A stretch of DNA of 44,435 nucleotides. It comes from an uncultured bacterium. GTDB lineage: Bacteria > Bacillota > Clostridia > Oscillospirales > Oscillospiraceae. A program made the translations under genes and the position numbers. This document shows, piece after piece, positions 1 through 8,400 of this stretch. The first letter of the stretch is position 1; every line of letters begins with the position of its first letter. Below the pieces are notes generated by a model. It was not told the origin of the DNA. It saw nothing but the letters and a program-made list of their open reading frames with translations, and made no database searches. The DNA lies in NCBI GenBank assembly GCA_949293165.1, contig CASFCW010000006.1, positions 1 to 44,435 on the forward strand. Reading direction: 5' to 3'.

Positions 1-4
1 GGGC

Positions 5-607
5 ATGGCTGGACTGGAACACCCTCTGTTCTACCATGCGCCGGTAGGCATTCGGTTTGAGATCGGCGGGGAGGAACCAATCTATCTGGACAGGAGTGCG
101 GCGAAACTGAGAACCAACCCCGCCTATGTTCAGGGGGCGCTGGACCGGGCCGCCGCGATCTATCGGGCACTTCCGGAGGTGCCGGACCTTCTGCGAATCG
201 ACGGGTATCCCGATGAAGAACCTACCGAGTCCCTACTGACCGTTATCCGGCAGCGAATGGGACTCCCGGTTCCCAATGAGCAACTTCCGGCCATAGAGCT
301 GGACGAAGATGGGGATACCCATGCACAAGTGCAGTTTTACTGGGATCTCAGAGGGATTACCTTTCAGTCGGAGCAATTTTTGCAGGAGATCATTCTGGGA
401 GATATCGGAGGCTGGAGCGGCTTTGTGTCCAGCGTCTATCTGACAGGGCCAGGACCATTCCTCTACCACCTGTATGATGACCGGGGGCTGGATGTGCTGG
501 GCAGTTCCAGAGAACTGCTTTTGCCGCTTTACCATCAATTTCATGGCTGGATCTTGAAGTACGATCTGGAGAAAATCGACAGGCTGTTCGCTCCAGCAAA
601 AGGATGA
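5..607 (+). CDS. DUF3885-like protein, probably 5'-truncated by the window edge
   Basis: The visible 200 residues open with a hydrophobic stretch (LFYHAPVGIRFEIGG, about residues 8-22) and end with YDDRGLDVLG followed by LYHQFHGWILKYDLEKID. From memory this matches DUF3885, a small uncharacterised family common in Bacillota. Family members usually carry 20-30 residues before the PLFY motif, and the frame is open back to base 2, so the true start is probably outside the window. No signal peptide or membrane segment is seen. It is followed after 27 bases by another small gene in the same direction, and the group resembles immunity/orphan gene clusters. The function is unknown; the family call is from motif memory, not a search. 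Confidence 0.7.
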   Translation: MAGLEHPLFYHAPVGIRFEIGGEEPIYLDRSAAKLRTNPAYVQGALDRAAAIYRALPEVPDLLRIDGYPDEEPTESLLTVIRQRMGLPVPNEQLPAIELDEDGDTHAQVQFYWDLRGITFQSEQFLQEIILGDIGGWSGFVSSVYLTGPGPFLYHLYDDRGLDVLGSSRELLLPLYHQFHGWILKYDLEKIDRLFAPAKG

Positions 608-634
608 CCACATAACAGAAAAGGAGGCATCACG

Positions 635-1414
635 ATGGGACTTGACATCTACGCCGGAACATTGACCCGGTACTATTCTCACAACTGGAAAACCGTTGTT
701 CAGCAGTGGGCGGAGGAAAACGGATACGCCTTTAACCGGATCACGCCGGATGGAGAAGCTGCTGATAACGAGGAAGAACTGTCCCCGGCCGAAGTCCAGG
801 CGGCGGTGGAGAACTGGCGGGATCAGATTCTGAGCGCCATTTCTCAGCCGGGCCAGCCCCCCTACACCCCCTGGCCGGAGAATAATGAAAAGCCCTATTA
901 CACCGACAAGCCGGATTGGGATGCCTTCGGCGCTATGCTGCTGGTGGCCGCCTGCCATACATACGAGGAGCCGGTGCCTTCCACTGTGGAGAAGGACTGG
1001 AACTTCGGGGAGCATCCTCTGGTCGCCCGTCTTGCATCGGACGAGGAGCGGGTGTGGTTCCTGCTGCGTGGGGCAACTTGGTGGCTGCCTCTGGCTGATG
1101 CCTTCTTCTTTCAGGCGCCTCTGCCCACCGATGATCAGGCGATGATCGCCACCCTGGGCGGACTGCGGAAGGAGCTGGAGAAGCTGAACCAGCTGGCATG
1201 GCAGGCCGATGAGGATGCCATCCTTGCTTGGGCGGATACGGAAGGGTACCCGGTAGACGGGACCCTGGGCCCGGATGGGCAGTATAGCAAGGCGGACATC
1301 CCGGAACACACCCAGTATGACACCCAATCCCTGGCCAAGTTCGCCTTCTCCATGTTCTGGCGTGCCATGCGGTTTGCCGAGGAACAGCAGGTACCTATCC
1401 TGCTGGATTACTAA
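635..1414 (+). CDS. Uncharacterised soluble acidic protein (259 aa)
   Basis: I do not recognise a named family. The start at 635 is supported by AAAGGAGG about 8 bases upstream (around 622-629). The protein begins MGLDIYAGTLTRYYSHNWK, is rich in Trp, Glu and Asp, and has no signal peptide or membrane helix, so it is probably a cytosolic globular protein. The N-terminal MGLDxYxGT style is shared in spirit with the next gene (MGYDVSFHP), which suggests a set of small single-domain proteins of related use. The gene stops 10 bases before the next start, implying an operon. Immunity or accessory function is inferred from context only. Confidence 0.7.
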   Translation: MGLDIYAGTLTRYYSHNWKTVVQQWAEENGYAFNRITPDGEAADNEEELSPAEVQAAVENWRDQILSAISQPGQPPYTPWPENNEKPYYTDKPDWDAFGAMLLVAACHTYEEPVPSTVEKDWNFGEHPLVARLASDEERVWFLLRGATWWLPLADAFFFQAPLPTDDQAMIATLGGLRKELEKLNQLAWQADEDAILAWADTEGYPVDGTLGPDGQYSKADIPEHTQYDTQSLAKFAFSMFWRAMRFAEEQQVPILLDY

Positions 1415-1424
1415 GGAGGTTTTT

Positions 1425-2138
1425 ATGGGATACGATGTGAGCTTTCACCCGATTTCACCAGAGGAAATGCAAGAATGGTATTTTACTCCCTTAACCTGGA
1501 TACAGCAGGGACAGGAGGAAAAGGTGCTGGCACTCGCCGCACAGTATGGAATAGAGGATTTCTATGCAGAAAAATATCTGGATACCCTGCGAGTTGGGGC
1601 TGAAACAGAATCCAACGAGCTGTTTGACAAAAGCCATGGTTTCTATATTGCAGTGATCCAAGGTTTTTTCCGGGATTACTATTACACCAGAGGCAGTGCT
1701 TTTTCTTTCCTGGCGGAAGAAAAGCCGGAATATGGGCGGTACTTCACCTCATGGGATCAAGTGACTCCTGTTTCCTTTCCAAATCTCATGCAGAACCGAA
1801 TCATCGAAAACTATTGCTCCGGTGTATATCTGTCTCCGGATCAAGTTATGCAGCTTCTCAAAGATATGGAGCAGGACCCCAAAGTGTGTGAAGATCTGGA
1901 GAGGATTTGGAGCAATGGACAGATTGCTGTGCTGAAAAAAGCACTTTCTGCCGCTGCAGAACTGGGCGTCGGTCTGCTGGAGGCCACTGAGGTGGTGGAG
2001 CCTGACCCTATCCGCCCCAATGAGAGTACGAGTTATTCCAACCTATACCACTGCGACAGGGACGGGGTGTATCTCTACATGGATGCCGCCAGCAGGCAGA
2101 TCGCGGATGCCATCAGGAGAAGGGAGGGAGGAGTATGA
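1425..2138 (+). CDS. Uncharacterised protein (237 aa) beginning MGYDVSFHP
   Basis: The frame is open further upstream (to 1275), but the ATG at 1425 is preceded by a near-perfect AAGGAGG at 1413-1419 and lies just after the previous stop, so I choose it. The product is a soluble protein with no signal peptide. It has an aromatic-rich middle (FFRDYYYTRGSAFSFL) and a C-terminal segment with YLYMDAASRQIADAI. I do not recognise the family. Its stop overlaps the next start as ATGA (2135-2138), a classic translational-coupling arrangement. Codon use is more AT-rich than that of the gene before it, which may indicate separate acquisition. Confidence 0.72.
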   Translation: MGYDVSFHPISPEEMQEWYFTPLTWIQQGQEEKVLALAAQYGIEDFYAEKYLDTLRVGAETESNELFDKSHGFYIAVIQGFFRDYYYTRGSAFSFLAEEKPEYGRYFTSWDQVTPVSFPNLMQNRIIENYCSGVYLSPDQVMQLLKDMEQDPKVCEDLERIWSNGQIAVLKKALSAAAELGVGLLEATEVVEPDPIRPNESTSYSNLYHCDRDGVYLYMDAASRQIADAIRRREGGV

Positions 2139-2464
2139 GCAATCAAGTTTTTCGGCAAAACCTGGATGACAAAAAGGGCCCCCAGCCCGGCGGCCCCTAT
2201 CTCATTCAGATGCTGTTCAAGGCGCCGGTGGAGATGCCGGACAGGGATGAGATGACCGCTGTGATGAGAAAGCACATCGGCGCTGTAGAGTGTTTCTGCC
2301 GTGATAAAAAAATGGCCGGCTTTGCCGCCCTGGATCATATCGCGGAATTTCAGGACGGCAAATGCCCGGTGCAGCTGATGGCCCTTCTCCCATGGTGGAG
2401 AGCATTTCTTCGTACCGCTCCCACCCGCTCCGGAAGGGCTGGCTTCTCCTCCCAGTCCCGCTGA
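2135..2464 (+). pseudogene. DUF4261-like protein, C-terminally truncated
   Basis: The first 80 or so residues (GPYLIQMLFKAPVEMP, then KHIGAVECFCRDKKMAGFAA, then AEFQDGKCPVQLM) look like the N-terminal part of DUF4261 proteins, in which the strand FxDGxxPxQLM is followed by a much longer domain. Here the sequence after about 2380 turns into Arg/Ala/Ser-rich residues without family character, and the frame stops at 2464. The junction coincides with the beginning of protein-like segments on the opposite strand, so the gene seems to have been cut by a rearrangement. Translation would couple to the upstream gene through the ATGA overlap. The family assignment is from memory; truncation is an inference. 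Confidence 0.55.
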
Positions 2465-2812
2465 GCCTGGCTTTTGCGCTTGGCTGTACCCCTGGCAAAC
2501 ACGATTTCCAAGGCTTCCCCTTCCAGCAGCGAGCGCACCGCTGCGGATGTGGTCGGGCCAGTCAGGGCTTTCAGCCGCCCCTTTACCCGGGCCAGGGTGC
2601 TGTGGCCGGGGCTCCGCCGCCGATTTTCTCCCTTTGGGAGGATACGTTTTATACAGTTTCCCGTACCCCGGTTCCGCAAGCTGGGCCCTTAGCAGACGGG
2701 CGGGTGCGTTCTCCGGTATCGTTCCTGAATTTAGGGCAAGTACCAGTTGGCCGTAGCGCTCGTATACCGTACACTGGCCTTGTTTTTCTTTGGAATCACA
2801 GACGAAGAATCA
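2390..2812 (-). pseudogene. Decayed minus-strand coding fragment(s), mobile-element-like
   Basis: No single clean gene is present. Minus-strand frames contain successive protein-like pieces. One, without a start codon, lies at about 2591-2812 (contains YERYGQLVLALNSGTIPENA). A second frame at about 2440-2620 contains ARVKGRLKALTGPTTSAAV, and a third near 2390-2450 contains WERYEEMLSTMGEG. Such frame-hopping suggests a gene broken by indels. I cannot name the family; conjugative-element or plasmid cargo would fit the neighbourhood. All of these may also be chance frames in GC-rich DNA. Confidence 0.3.
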
Positions 2813-2817
2813 AGCGA

Positions 2818-2865
2818 TGAGCGAGGTTTGAAAGCCCTTTCTGGCTCCAATCCTCGCTCATTTTT
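2818..2865 (+). terminator. Intrinsic terminator-like hairpin
   Basis: TGAGCGAGG (2818-2826) pairs with CCTCGCTCA (2852-2860). The inner part of the loop can extend the stem imperfectly, and TTTTT follows at 2861-2865. On the + strand this would end transcripts arriving from the small-gene cluster. Confidence 0.55.
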
Positions 2866-2871
2866 ATGGCC

Positions 2872-3111
2872 TCATTTCGCACTGTCCCTTTGCTGATGTA
2901 TTCGTTTAATTGCCTCTATCAACTTCACCTTCTGTCCCACGGGGCAAGGCATGGCTTTTATTTGCTCCATGACTGTCTGGGCATGGACGGCGGCAACCTT
3001 CTTGGAAAGCGCTTCCCGCTTTTCTGGGGCTGCCGGATAATGCATAACGACGCCCAATGTGCATACCCCCTCCTTGGTAAGGCAGTATATGCGGCAGCGC
3101 CTGTTCTTCAT
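2872..3111 (-). CDS. Small uncharacterised protein (79 aa), possible mobile-element remnant
   Basis: The minus-strand start has GGAAGGGG about 5 bases upstream. The product has a Cys-containing N-terminus (RRCRIYCLTKEG) and a helical, charged C-terminal half (AAVHAQTVMEQIKAM, then KVKLIEAIKRIHQQ). It is antiparallel to all neighbours and sits between decayed fragments and the LuxR-type gene. I do not recognise the family; small helical proteins like this occur in clostridial conjugative elements, but that is only a guess. The remaining DNA between 2465 and 3250 shows nothing else I can support. Confidence 0.4.
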   Translation of the reverse strand: MKNRRCRIYCLTKEGVCTLGVVMHYPAAPEKREALSKKVAAVHAQTVMEQIKAMPCPVGQKVKLIEAIKRIHQQRDSAK

Positions 3112-3254
3112 GCCCCTTCCCAGACGGGGAAGCGGCTGCGTCGCCGACGGGCACAGGGTTCACGGTGGGGCGAGGCTCAAGACGAAAGCTATCGCGGCTT
3201 GCGGCGCTGCTGGAGCATGGTGCAAATCCGGCCCGCCTTCGTCAGAACGCCCCA

Positions 3255-3284
3255 CTGGCAATCGGGGAAAACATGTGCTATAAT
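3255..3284 (+). promoter_or_regulatory. Sigma-A-type promoter of the LuxR-type gene
   Basis: An extended -10 (TGC followed by TATAAT, 3279-3284) lies 18 bases after CTGGCA (3255-3260, a weak -35). It is 54 bases upstream of the ATG at 3338, leaving a short leader. Confidence 0.6.
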
Positions 3285-3337
3285 ACGAGTCACACAAGAA
3301 GGCACACACTGCTGGGAGTGATGGGAGGCGGTGATCA

Positions 3338-4771
3338 ATGTTGCAACAAAGGAGCAGGGCGATTCTGGGATTTTCCCCTGCACAGTGGTTTTTGTCGGCT
3401 CTTTTTGCCATCTATATGTTTGAATACATGGTCACCCTGACCTTTATTGACCAGCGCAGCGCCGTTATCACGGGCCCGGTCTGGCAGCTGTACCTGCACT
3501 ACATCGACTACGCCCTGGTGGCGCTGGGCTTTGCTTCCTTCGCGCTGCTGCGGCGGGTGACGGAACAATTCACATTCCGCAGGGTGCTTCTGCTGCTGCC
3601 CAGTGTGGCCTACGGCTGCACCGTGCTGCTGCTGTTCATCCTAGGGGATGTGACGGCTTTTTCCATCTCGGCCATGGGCGCGGCCTATTTTCTGGGCCTG
3701 CTGGGCGGTATGGTCTACTTCTGCATGGCGGCGGCGCTGGCGGACAACCCCAAGACAGGCCGGGTGATGGCACTGGGCGCCTCCGCGGCGGTGCTGCTGC
3801 AGTATCTCCTTCAGGAATATTGGCACATCACAGCCGGTATCCCTGGCGCTCTGGTACTGGGCTTTTGTGCCGCCGTGTATTTGACGGTGCGGCGGCCATG
3901 GGAATGGCTGACCGAGGACTGCCTGCCCTACGAAGCGCCGAAGCCGGAAAAGGCCCGGGCCATGACTGGCACGCTGGCCCGGCTGTGCCTGAATGTCCTG
4001 TGCCTGTATGCCATTGGGACTACCTACGACCGGCAGATGATGCTGCTCAATGTGCAGAGCGGCTATGAGGACTACAACTTCTACGCATGGCCCCGGCTGT
4101 TTACGATCGTGGGATATCTGCTGGTAGGCGGTTTGTCGGATATATGGGGCGGAAAACTCCTTTCTGTCGCCACGCTGTGCGCGGCGCTGGCGGCGCTGAT
4201 GAACCCGGTGCTTTTCGGCGATCCTGCCTATTACGCGGTCAATATGTGCCTGTTCTACCTTTATCTGGGCGCCTCACTCTCTTACTACAATCTGGCCTTC
4301 TGGCGCGTGGCGCCCCGGACTGGCTGGCCGGAGCTGTGGGCCGGCATGGGGAGAATCTCCACCAACCTGTTTTCCGCCCTGCTCACCCTCGTGCCGGTGG
4401 GAAGCCTGTCCATGGCGGCGGCCATCGGGGCGGCCGTGGTGCTCTTTGGCGTGCTGGTGGTGAGCATGGCCATGGGGGGAGAACTGACTCTGACCCGTCC
4501 GGCACAGCCGAAAGCGCCTGAGCTGACACAGGAACAGAAAATCAGCGCTTACTGCAGGCGGTGCGCCTTTACTCCGCGGGAGACAGAGGTCTTTGAACGT
4601 CTGGTCACCACCGAGGACTGCGTGCAGGAAATCGCGGACCAGCTGTTTATTTCCCGACGGGTGCTTCAGCGGTATATCGCGTCCATCTATCAAAAAACGG
4701 GGACAAAGACGAGGGCGGGCCTGTACAAGAGCTGCATGGAGCCAGACGAGCGGACGCAGTCTGGGGACTGA
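3338..4771 (+). CDS. Membrane-anchored LuxR-family transcriptional regulator (MFS-like N-terminus)
   Basis: The 477-residue protein has about twelve hydrophobic segments over residues 12-390, laid out like an MFS transporter, followed by a cytosolic LuxR/GerE-type helix-turn-helix at about residues 403-461 (FTPRETEVFERLV, then QEIADQLFISRRVLQRYIASIYQKTG). Regulators of this build are common in Actinobacteria such as Eggerthella and in Oscillospiraceae; their ligands are mostly unknown. The start is supported by GGGAGGCGG about 8 bases upstream. It has its own promoter upstream and a strong terminator downstream, so it is monocistronic. It is the nearest regulator to the giant surface-protein gene and could sense a surface or membrane signal and control it; this link is inference. 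Confidence 0.88.
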   Translation: MLQQRSRAILGFSPAQWFLSALFAIYMFEYMVTLTFIDQRSAVITGPVWQLYLHYIDYALVALGFASFALLRRVTEQFTFRRVLLLLPSVAYGCTVLLLFILGDVTAFSISAMGAAYFLGLLGGMVYFCMAAALADNPKTGRVMALGASAAVLLQYLLQEYWHITAGIPGALVLGFCAAVYLTVRRPWEWLTEDCLPYEAPKPEKARAMTGTLARLCLNVLCLYAIGTTYDRQMMLLNVQSGYEDYNFYAWPRLFTIVGYLLVGGLSDIWGGKLLSVATLCAALAALMNPVLFGDPAYYAVNMCLFYLYLGASLSYYNLAFWRVAPRTGWPELWAGMGRISTNLFSALLTLVPVGSLSMAAAIGAAVVLFGVLVVSMAMGGELTLTRPAQPKAPELTQEQKISAYCRRCAFTPRETEVFERLVTTEDCVQEIADQLFISRRVLQRYIASIYQKTGTKTRAGLYKSCMEPDERTQSGD

Positions 4772-4816
4772 ACCTCACCAGAGAATCGAAAACAGCATCT
4801 TTTCCGCCGGTTTTCA

Positions 4817-4847
4817 GGGGGGTCACATTTGTGACCCCCCTGTTTTT
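4817..4847 (+). terminator. Intrinsic terminator after the LuxR-type gene
   Basis: GGGGGGTCACA (4817-4827) is perfectly complementary to TGTGACCCCCC (4830-4840), followed by TGTTTTT. The apparent two-base loop opens to a normal tetraloop or larger. It separates the regulator from the next transcription unit. Confidence 0.85.
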
Positions 4848-4869
4848 CCATTTTGGCACCCGTGTGACC

Positions 4870-4898
4870 TGCAAAAAGGGAGATATTCGGCTTATAAT
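4870..4898 (+). promoter_or_regulatory. Putative promoter for the small gene and the giant gene
   Basis: TATAAT at 4893-4898 sits 41 bases before the ATG at 4939. The matching -35 is poor (TGCAAA at 4870-4875, 17-base spacing). It follows a terminator directly and is the only clear -10 element ahead of the two overlapping genes, so it probably drives both. Confidence 0.5.
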
Positions 4899-4938
4899 CA
4901 GGCTTGTATTTTGTGTATTTTGCCCGGGAGGTGTGGAG

Positions 4939-5418
4939 ATGGAGCCTGTCGTGTCCGCAATACGGATGAATCCCTTTGCCATGAAGATCCTGCAGCTGGC
5001 CGTGAAAGACGTGCTGGAGCGGTTTGGCTGCCGGGAGTATGCCATTGACCCTGAGACCGGGAATGTGGACGCGCAGGTCATGGTAAATGGCTATGAAAGC
5101 CATTTCCTGTTTCTGCTGAACAACCCCTTCCTGGAGGTGGCGGTCACCCAGCCGCACCCGGCGCTGAGCCGGGAGGAGGCGTGCCGGGCGGTGGACAACC
5201 TGGCCGACCGAGTGCTGCAGTTTGTGGAGAACACTACCAGAGCCCGTCCCCGCCGTCAGGCGAAGGTGGGGCAGACCGAAGGGAAGCGAAAGAAGAAAGG
5301 CGGGCTGCGTGCCTTCCTGAGCGGAAGGACGCACCCCCGGGAGCATAGGGAACTATCCGTGAAAATAGAGCCTATGGCAAATGCGAGGGAGGAGTCAAGA
5401 TGGGAAAAAAGAGGATGA
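4939..5418 (+). CDS. Uncharacterised basic-tailed protein coupled to the giant surface gene (159 aa)
   Basis: The ATG at 4939 follows GGGAGGTG at 4926-4933, so it is preferred over upstream in-frame codons. Residues 1-100 look globular (helix NPFAMKILQLAVKDVLERFG, then a beta region VDAQVMVNGYESHFLFLLN). Residues 103-159 are strongly basic and probably disordered, with clusters RARPRRQAK and KRKKKGG. There is no signal peptide or membrane helix. The gene overlaps the start of the giant gene by 19 bases, so the two are almost certainly cotranscribed and translationally coupled. Possible roles (regulator, chaperone or secretion helper for the giant protein) are inference; I do not recognise the family. 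Confidence 0.75.
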   Translation: MEPVVSAIRMNPFAMKILQLAVKDVLERFGCREYAIDPETGNVDAQVMVNGYESHFLFLLNNPFLEVAVTQPHPALSREEACRAVDNLADRVLQFVENTTRARPRRQAKVGQTEGKRKKKGGLRAFLSGRTHPREHRELSVKIEPMANAREESRWEKRG

Positions 5419-8400
5419 AACGCGTTGTATCCTGGCTGCTGGCCGTGTCTCTTGTGAGCACGCTCCTGCCCTCTGTGGCAGTGGGGACGCAGACCGGGCC
5501 CCAGACTGCTCCCGTAGTGGAAACTGTTACCCAGGCCGAGCCTAAGGGAGAGCCCCAGGCCGAGCCCCAGTCTGAGCCCCAGGGAGAGCCTCAGTCTGAG
5601 CCCCAGGGAGAGCCCCAGTCTGAGCCCCAGTCTGAGCCCCAGGGAGAGCCCCAGTCTGAGCCCCAGGGAGAGCCCCAGTCTGAGCCCCAGGGAGAGCCCC
5701 AGTCTGAACCCCGGGGAGAGCCCCAGTCTGAACCCCGGGGAGAGCCCCAGCCTGAGCCCCAGGGAGAGCCCCAGCCTGAGCCCCAGGGAGAGCCTCAGTC
5801 TGAGCCCCAGGGAGAGCCTCAGTCTGAGCCCCAGGGAGAGCCCCAGTCTGAGGCCCAGGGAGAGCCCCAGTCTGAGCCCCAGGGAGAGCCCCAGTCTGAG
5901 GCCCAGGGAGAGCCCCAGGGAGAGCTCCAGCCTGAGCCCCAGGCCGAGCCCCAGGGAGAGCCTCAGTCTGAGCCCCAGGGAGAACCCCAGCCTGAGCCCC
6001 AGGGAGAGCCCCAGTCTGAGCCCCAGGACGAAGTCAAGGATGAGCCCCAGGACGAAGTCAAGGATGAGCCCCAGGACGAAGTCAAGGATGAGCCCCAGGA
6101 CGAAGTCAAGGGCGAGATTAAAAACGAGCCCAAGGACGAGGTCAAGAACGAGCCTGCATCCGTGACGGGAGTTTCCCAGGCGGCTGCCGCCAACGGCGCG
6201 CCCACCCGGGACGTCCAAGCGGCCCTTGAAAGCCTGACCATTACCAAGGTGGACGGCACTGTATCCAACTACATCAGCCCCGGCTGTTCCTTCACGGTGG
6301 CTGTCACCCCGCCGGAGGGCTATACCGTGTCCAACGTCTATGCCTCTCTGAGGCCATCCAACGAGGGGGACAGGGAGCATCTCTCTGACATCAGCTGGTG
6401 GAGCGCGAGCGGGTCAGTGTTTTACAACTCCTACCTGACGAAGCAGGACAGCGGATTCCAGTACTCCTATCTGAAAGGGGAGCAGCTGACCGTCGGGGCG
6501 GAGTATTCCCTGCGCCTGGAGGTGCTCCTCCTGGACGAGAGTAACAACTGGAGCACGAGCTATTTGCTGAGCACGGTGACGGCGGAGGAAGCGCCGGCCT
6601 CCTACCTGCCCACAGGCATCCAGGGGCAGCCGGCCAGCAACGGCGTGAAGATCACCTGGACCAACCCCGCCGCAGCTGATGCGGCGCACATTGCCTACCG
6701 CTTCCAGCTCTACAACCAGGCGGGGGAGAACATCTCCAATAAAGTGATCATCTTCTCCGGTTCAGAGCTATACGCCATGGGCAATGAGACGGAAAAGCGT
6801 TTCTATGTGGACCCGGCCATCGGGCCGGTGACGGTCACCATGGAGACTGGCTATTTTTACAACGAGAACAGCCTCCCCACGGCGGACGACTATAATCCCT
6901 TTTCCCAACACTCCAACACTGTCCTGGGCAAGACCACCCTGGAGCCGCTGACCTCCGGGGCGGATCAAGACAAGCCCACGGTAGAGATCACCCAGGACAT
7001 CAACGCCAGTGTCAGCCTGGGCAGCAGCCCCGTGACCGTGAAGGCCTATGCCTTGGATTTTGGCACGCTCCAGGAGGTGGAATTCTGGCTCCAGGAGCAA
7101 GTCGGGGATACCTGGCAGGATGTGGCGGGCACCAACACCGTGACGTCCGTCGCCAGCCCCTCCTTCAACGCGGATAGCCGCTTCGGGTTGACCCTGTCCG
7201 CCCTGATGGACCTCTCCGGCCTGACGGCGGGGAATACCTACCGCCTGCAGGTTCGGGCCAGGGACAAGGCGGGCAACCTCTCCGACATAGCCGACGGCGG
7301 CGCGTTCGTCCCCACCGGCACCGTCTCCTACCCGCCCCTGGGGATCGCCGCCCCCGAGCCCGGCGTGAATTTCTTCACCCTGACCCTCACCCTCAGCGAT
7401 ACGGCCAGGGAAAAGATCCTGGCAGATCTGGCCAGCTACGGCGACTCTGGTGTTACCAACGACGACCTGACCCGCTTCCTCCAGAGCGAGAACAATACCT
7501 GGTATGTGGCGCTCAACGGCAGCACCACGTACTCCTACAGCCTCCATGGGAGCGCCGGGGCGGACGGCGCCCTGACCCTCCGTGTGCCCCTGAAGTGGTA
7601 CGACACAAGCCGCGGCACCACCCAGTCCGCCCTGAACGACGGCGGCATCTCCGCGGGCAAGATCTGCTCCTTCCAGGTGTGGATTGGCAGCCGGGACAGC
7701 GCGTTTTCCTGGGCCTCCAAAGTGAACAGCAAGTATTTCACCACCCTGAACAGCGCCGGCGGGACGCTGCTGGCGGATAACGAGGCCCCGGAGATCGGCA
7801 GCGCCATCCTTGTGGACGGCGCGGATGAGGATACCTTCAACAGCACGACCGATACCTTCTCCGTCCGGGCCTCCGACAACTACCTGCTGGCCAACGACGC
7901 CCAGTTCTACTGGCGCGAGGAGGGAACCGAGGGGTGGAACGAGTCCACATATAAGTTTGACAGGTATAGCAACACCCCCTACCAGAACGCGCCCCAGGAC
8001 TCCTCGGCCACCTACAACATGAAGCTGAGCTACCTGTTCCCCGACAAGGGCGCGAACCTGGTGAATGGAAAGAAGTATGAGATCAAAGTGGTGGTCTCCG
8101 ACGTGGGCGGCCGCACCGCCGAGGTCACCAAAACCCTGACCTACACCCAGGCGGAGGCGCCGGAGTTTACGGTGGCCTCCCTGGAGGGGAAGTCCGCCCT
8201 GGAGATCACCTGGCATGCGGTGGAGGATGACCCCGGGGCCACCTACCGGCTCTACCTGGACGGGGTGTCCTATAGCTTCGGCATCACCTCCGACGGCGTG
8301 GAGGCTGTGGAAGGGCAGACGGGCTGGTACACCAAGACCCTGTATCTGCCCCCCGCCGGAGAGCCGGTGTGGCAGGACGAGGAGGGGGAGACTTATCCCA

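Noticed and set aside
1275-1424. Longer N-terminus for the MGYDVSFHP gene
   Set aside because: It would overlap the previous gene by 140 bases; the ATG at 1425 has an excellent ribosome binding site.
5538-6160. Possible CRISPR array
   Set aside because: The repeats are contiguous 12/24-base coding units without unique spacers and keep the reading frame.
5256-6380. Minus-strand 374-codon frame of Leu-Gly-Leu-Ser/Arg repeats
   Set aside because: It is the complement of the coding tandem repeat of the giant gene; it has no initiation signal and its repeat simply mirrors GAGCCCCAG units.
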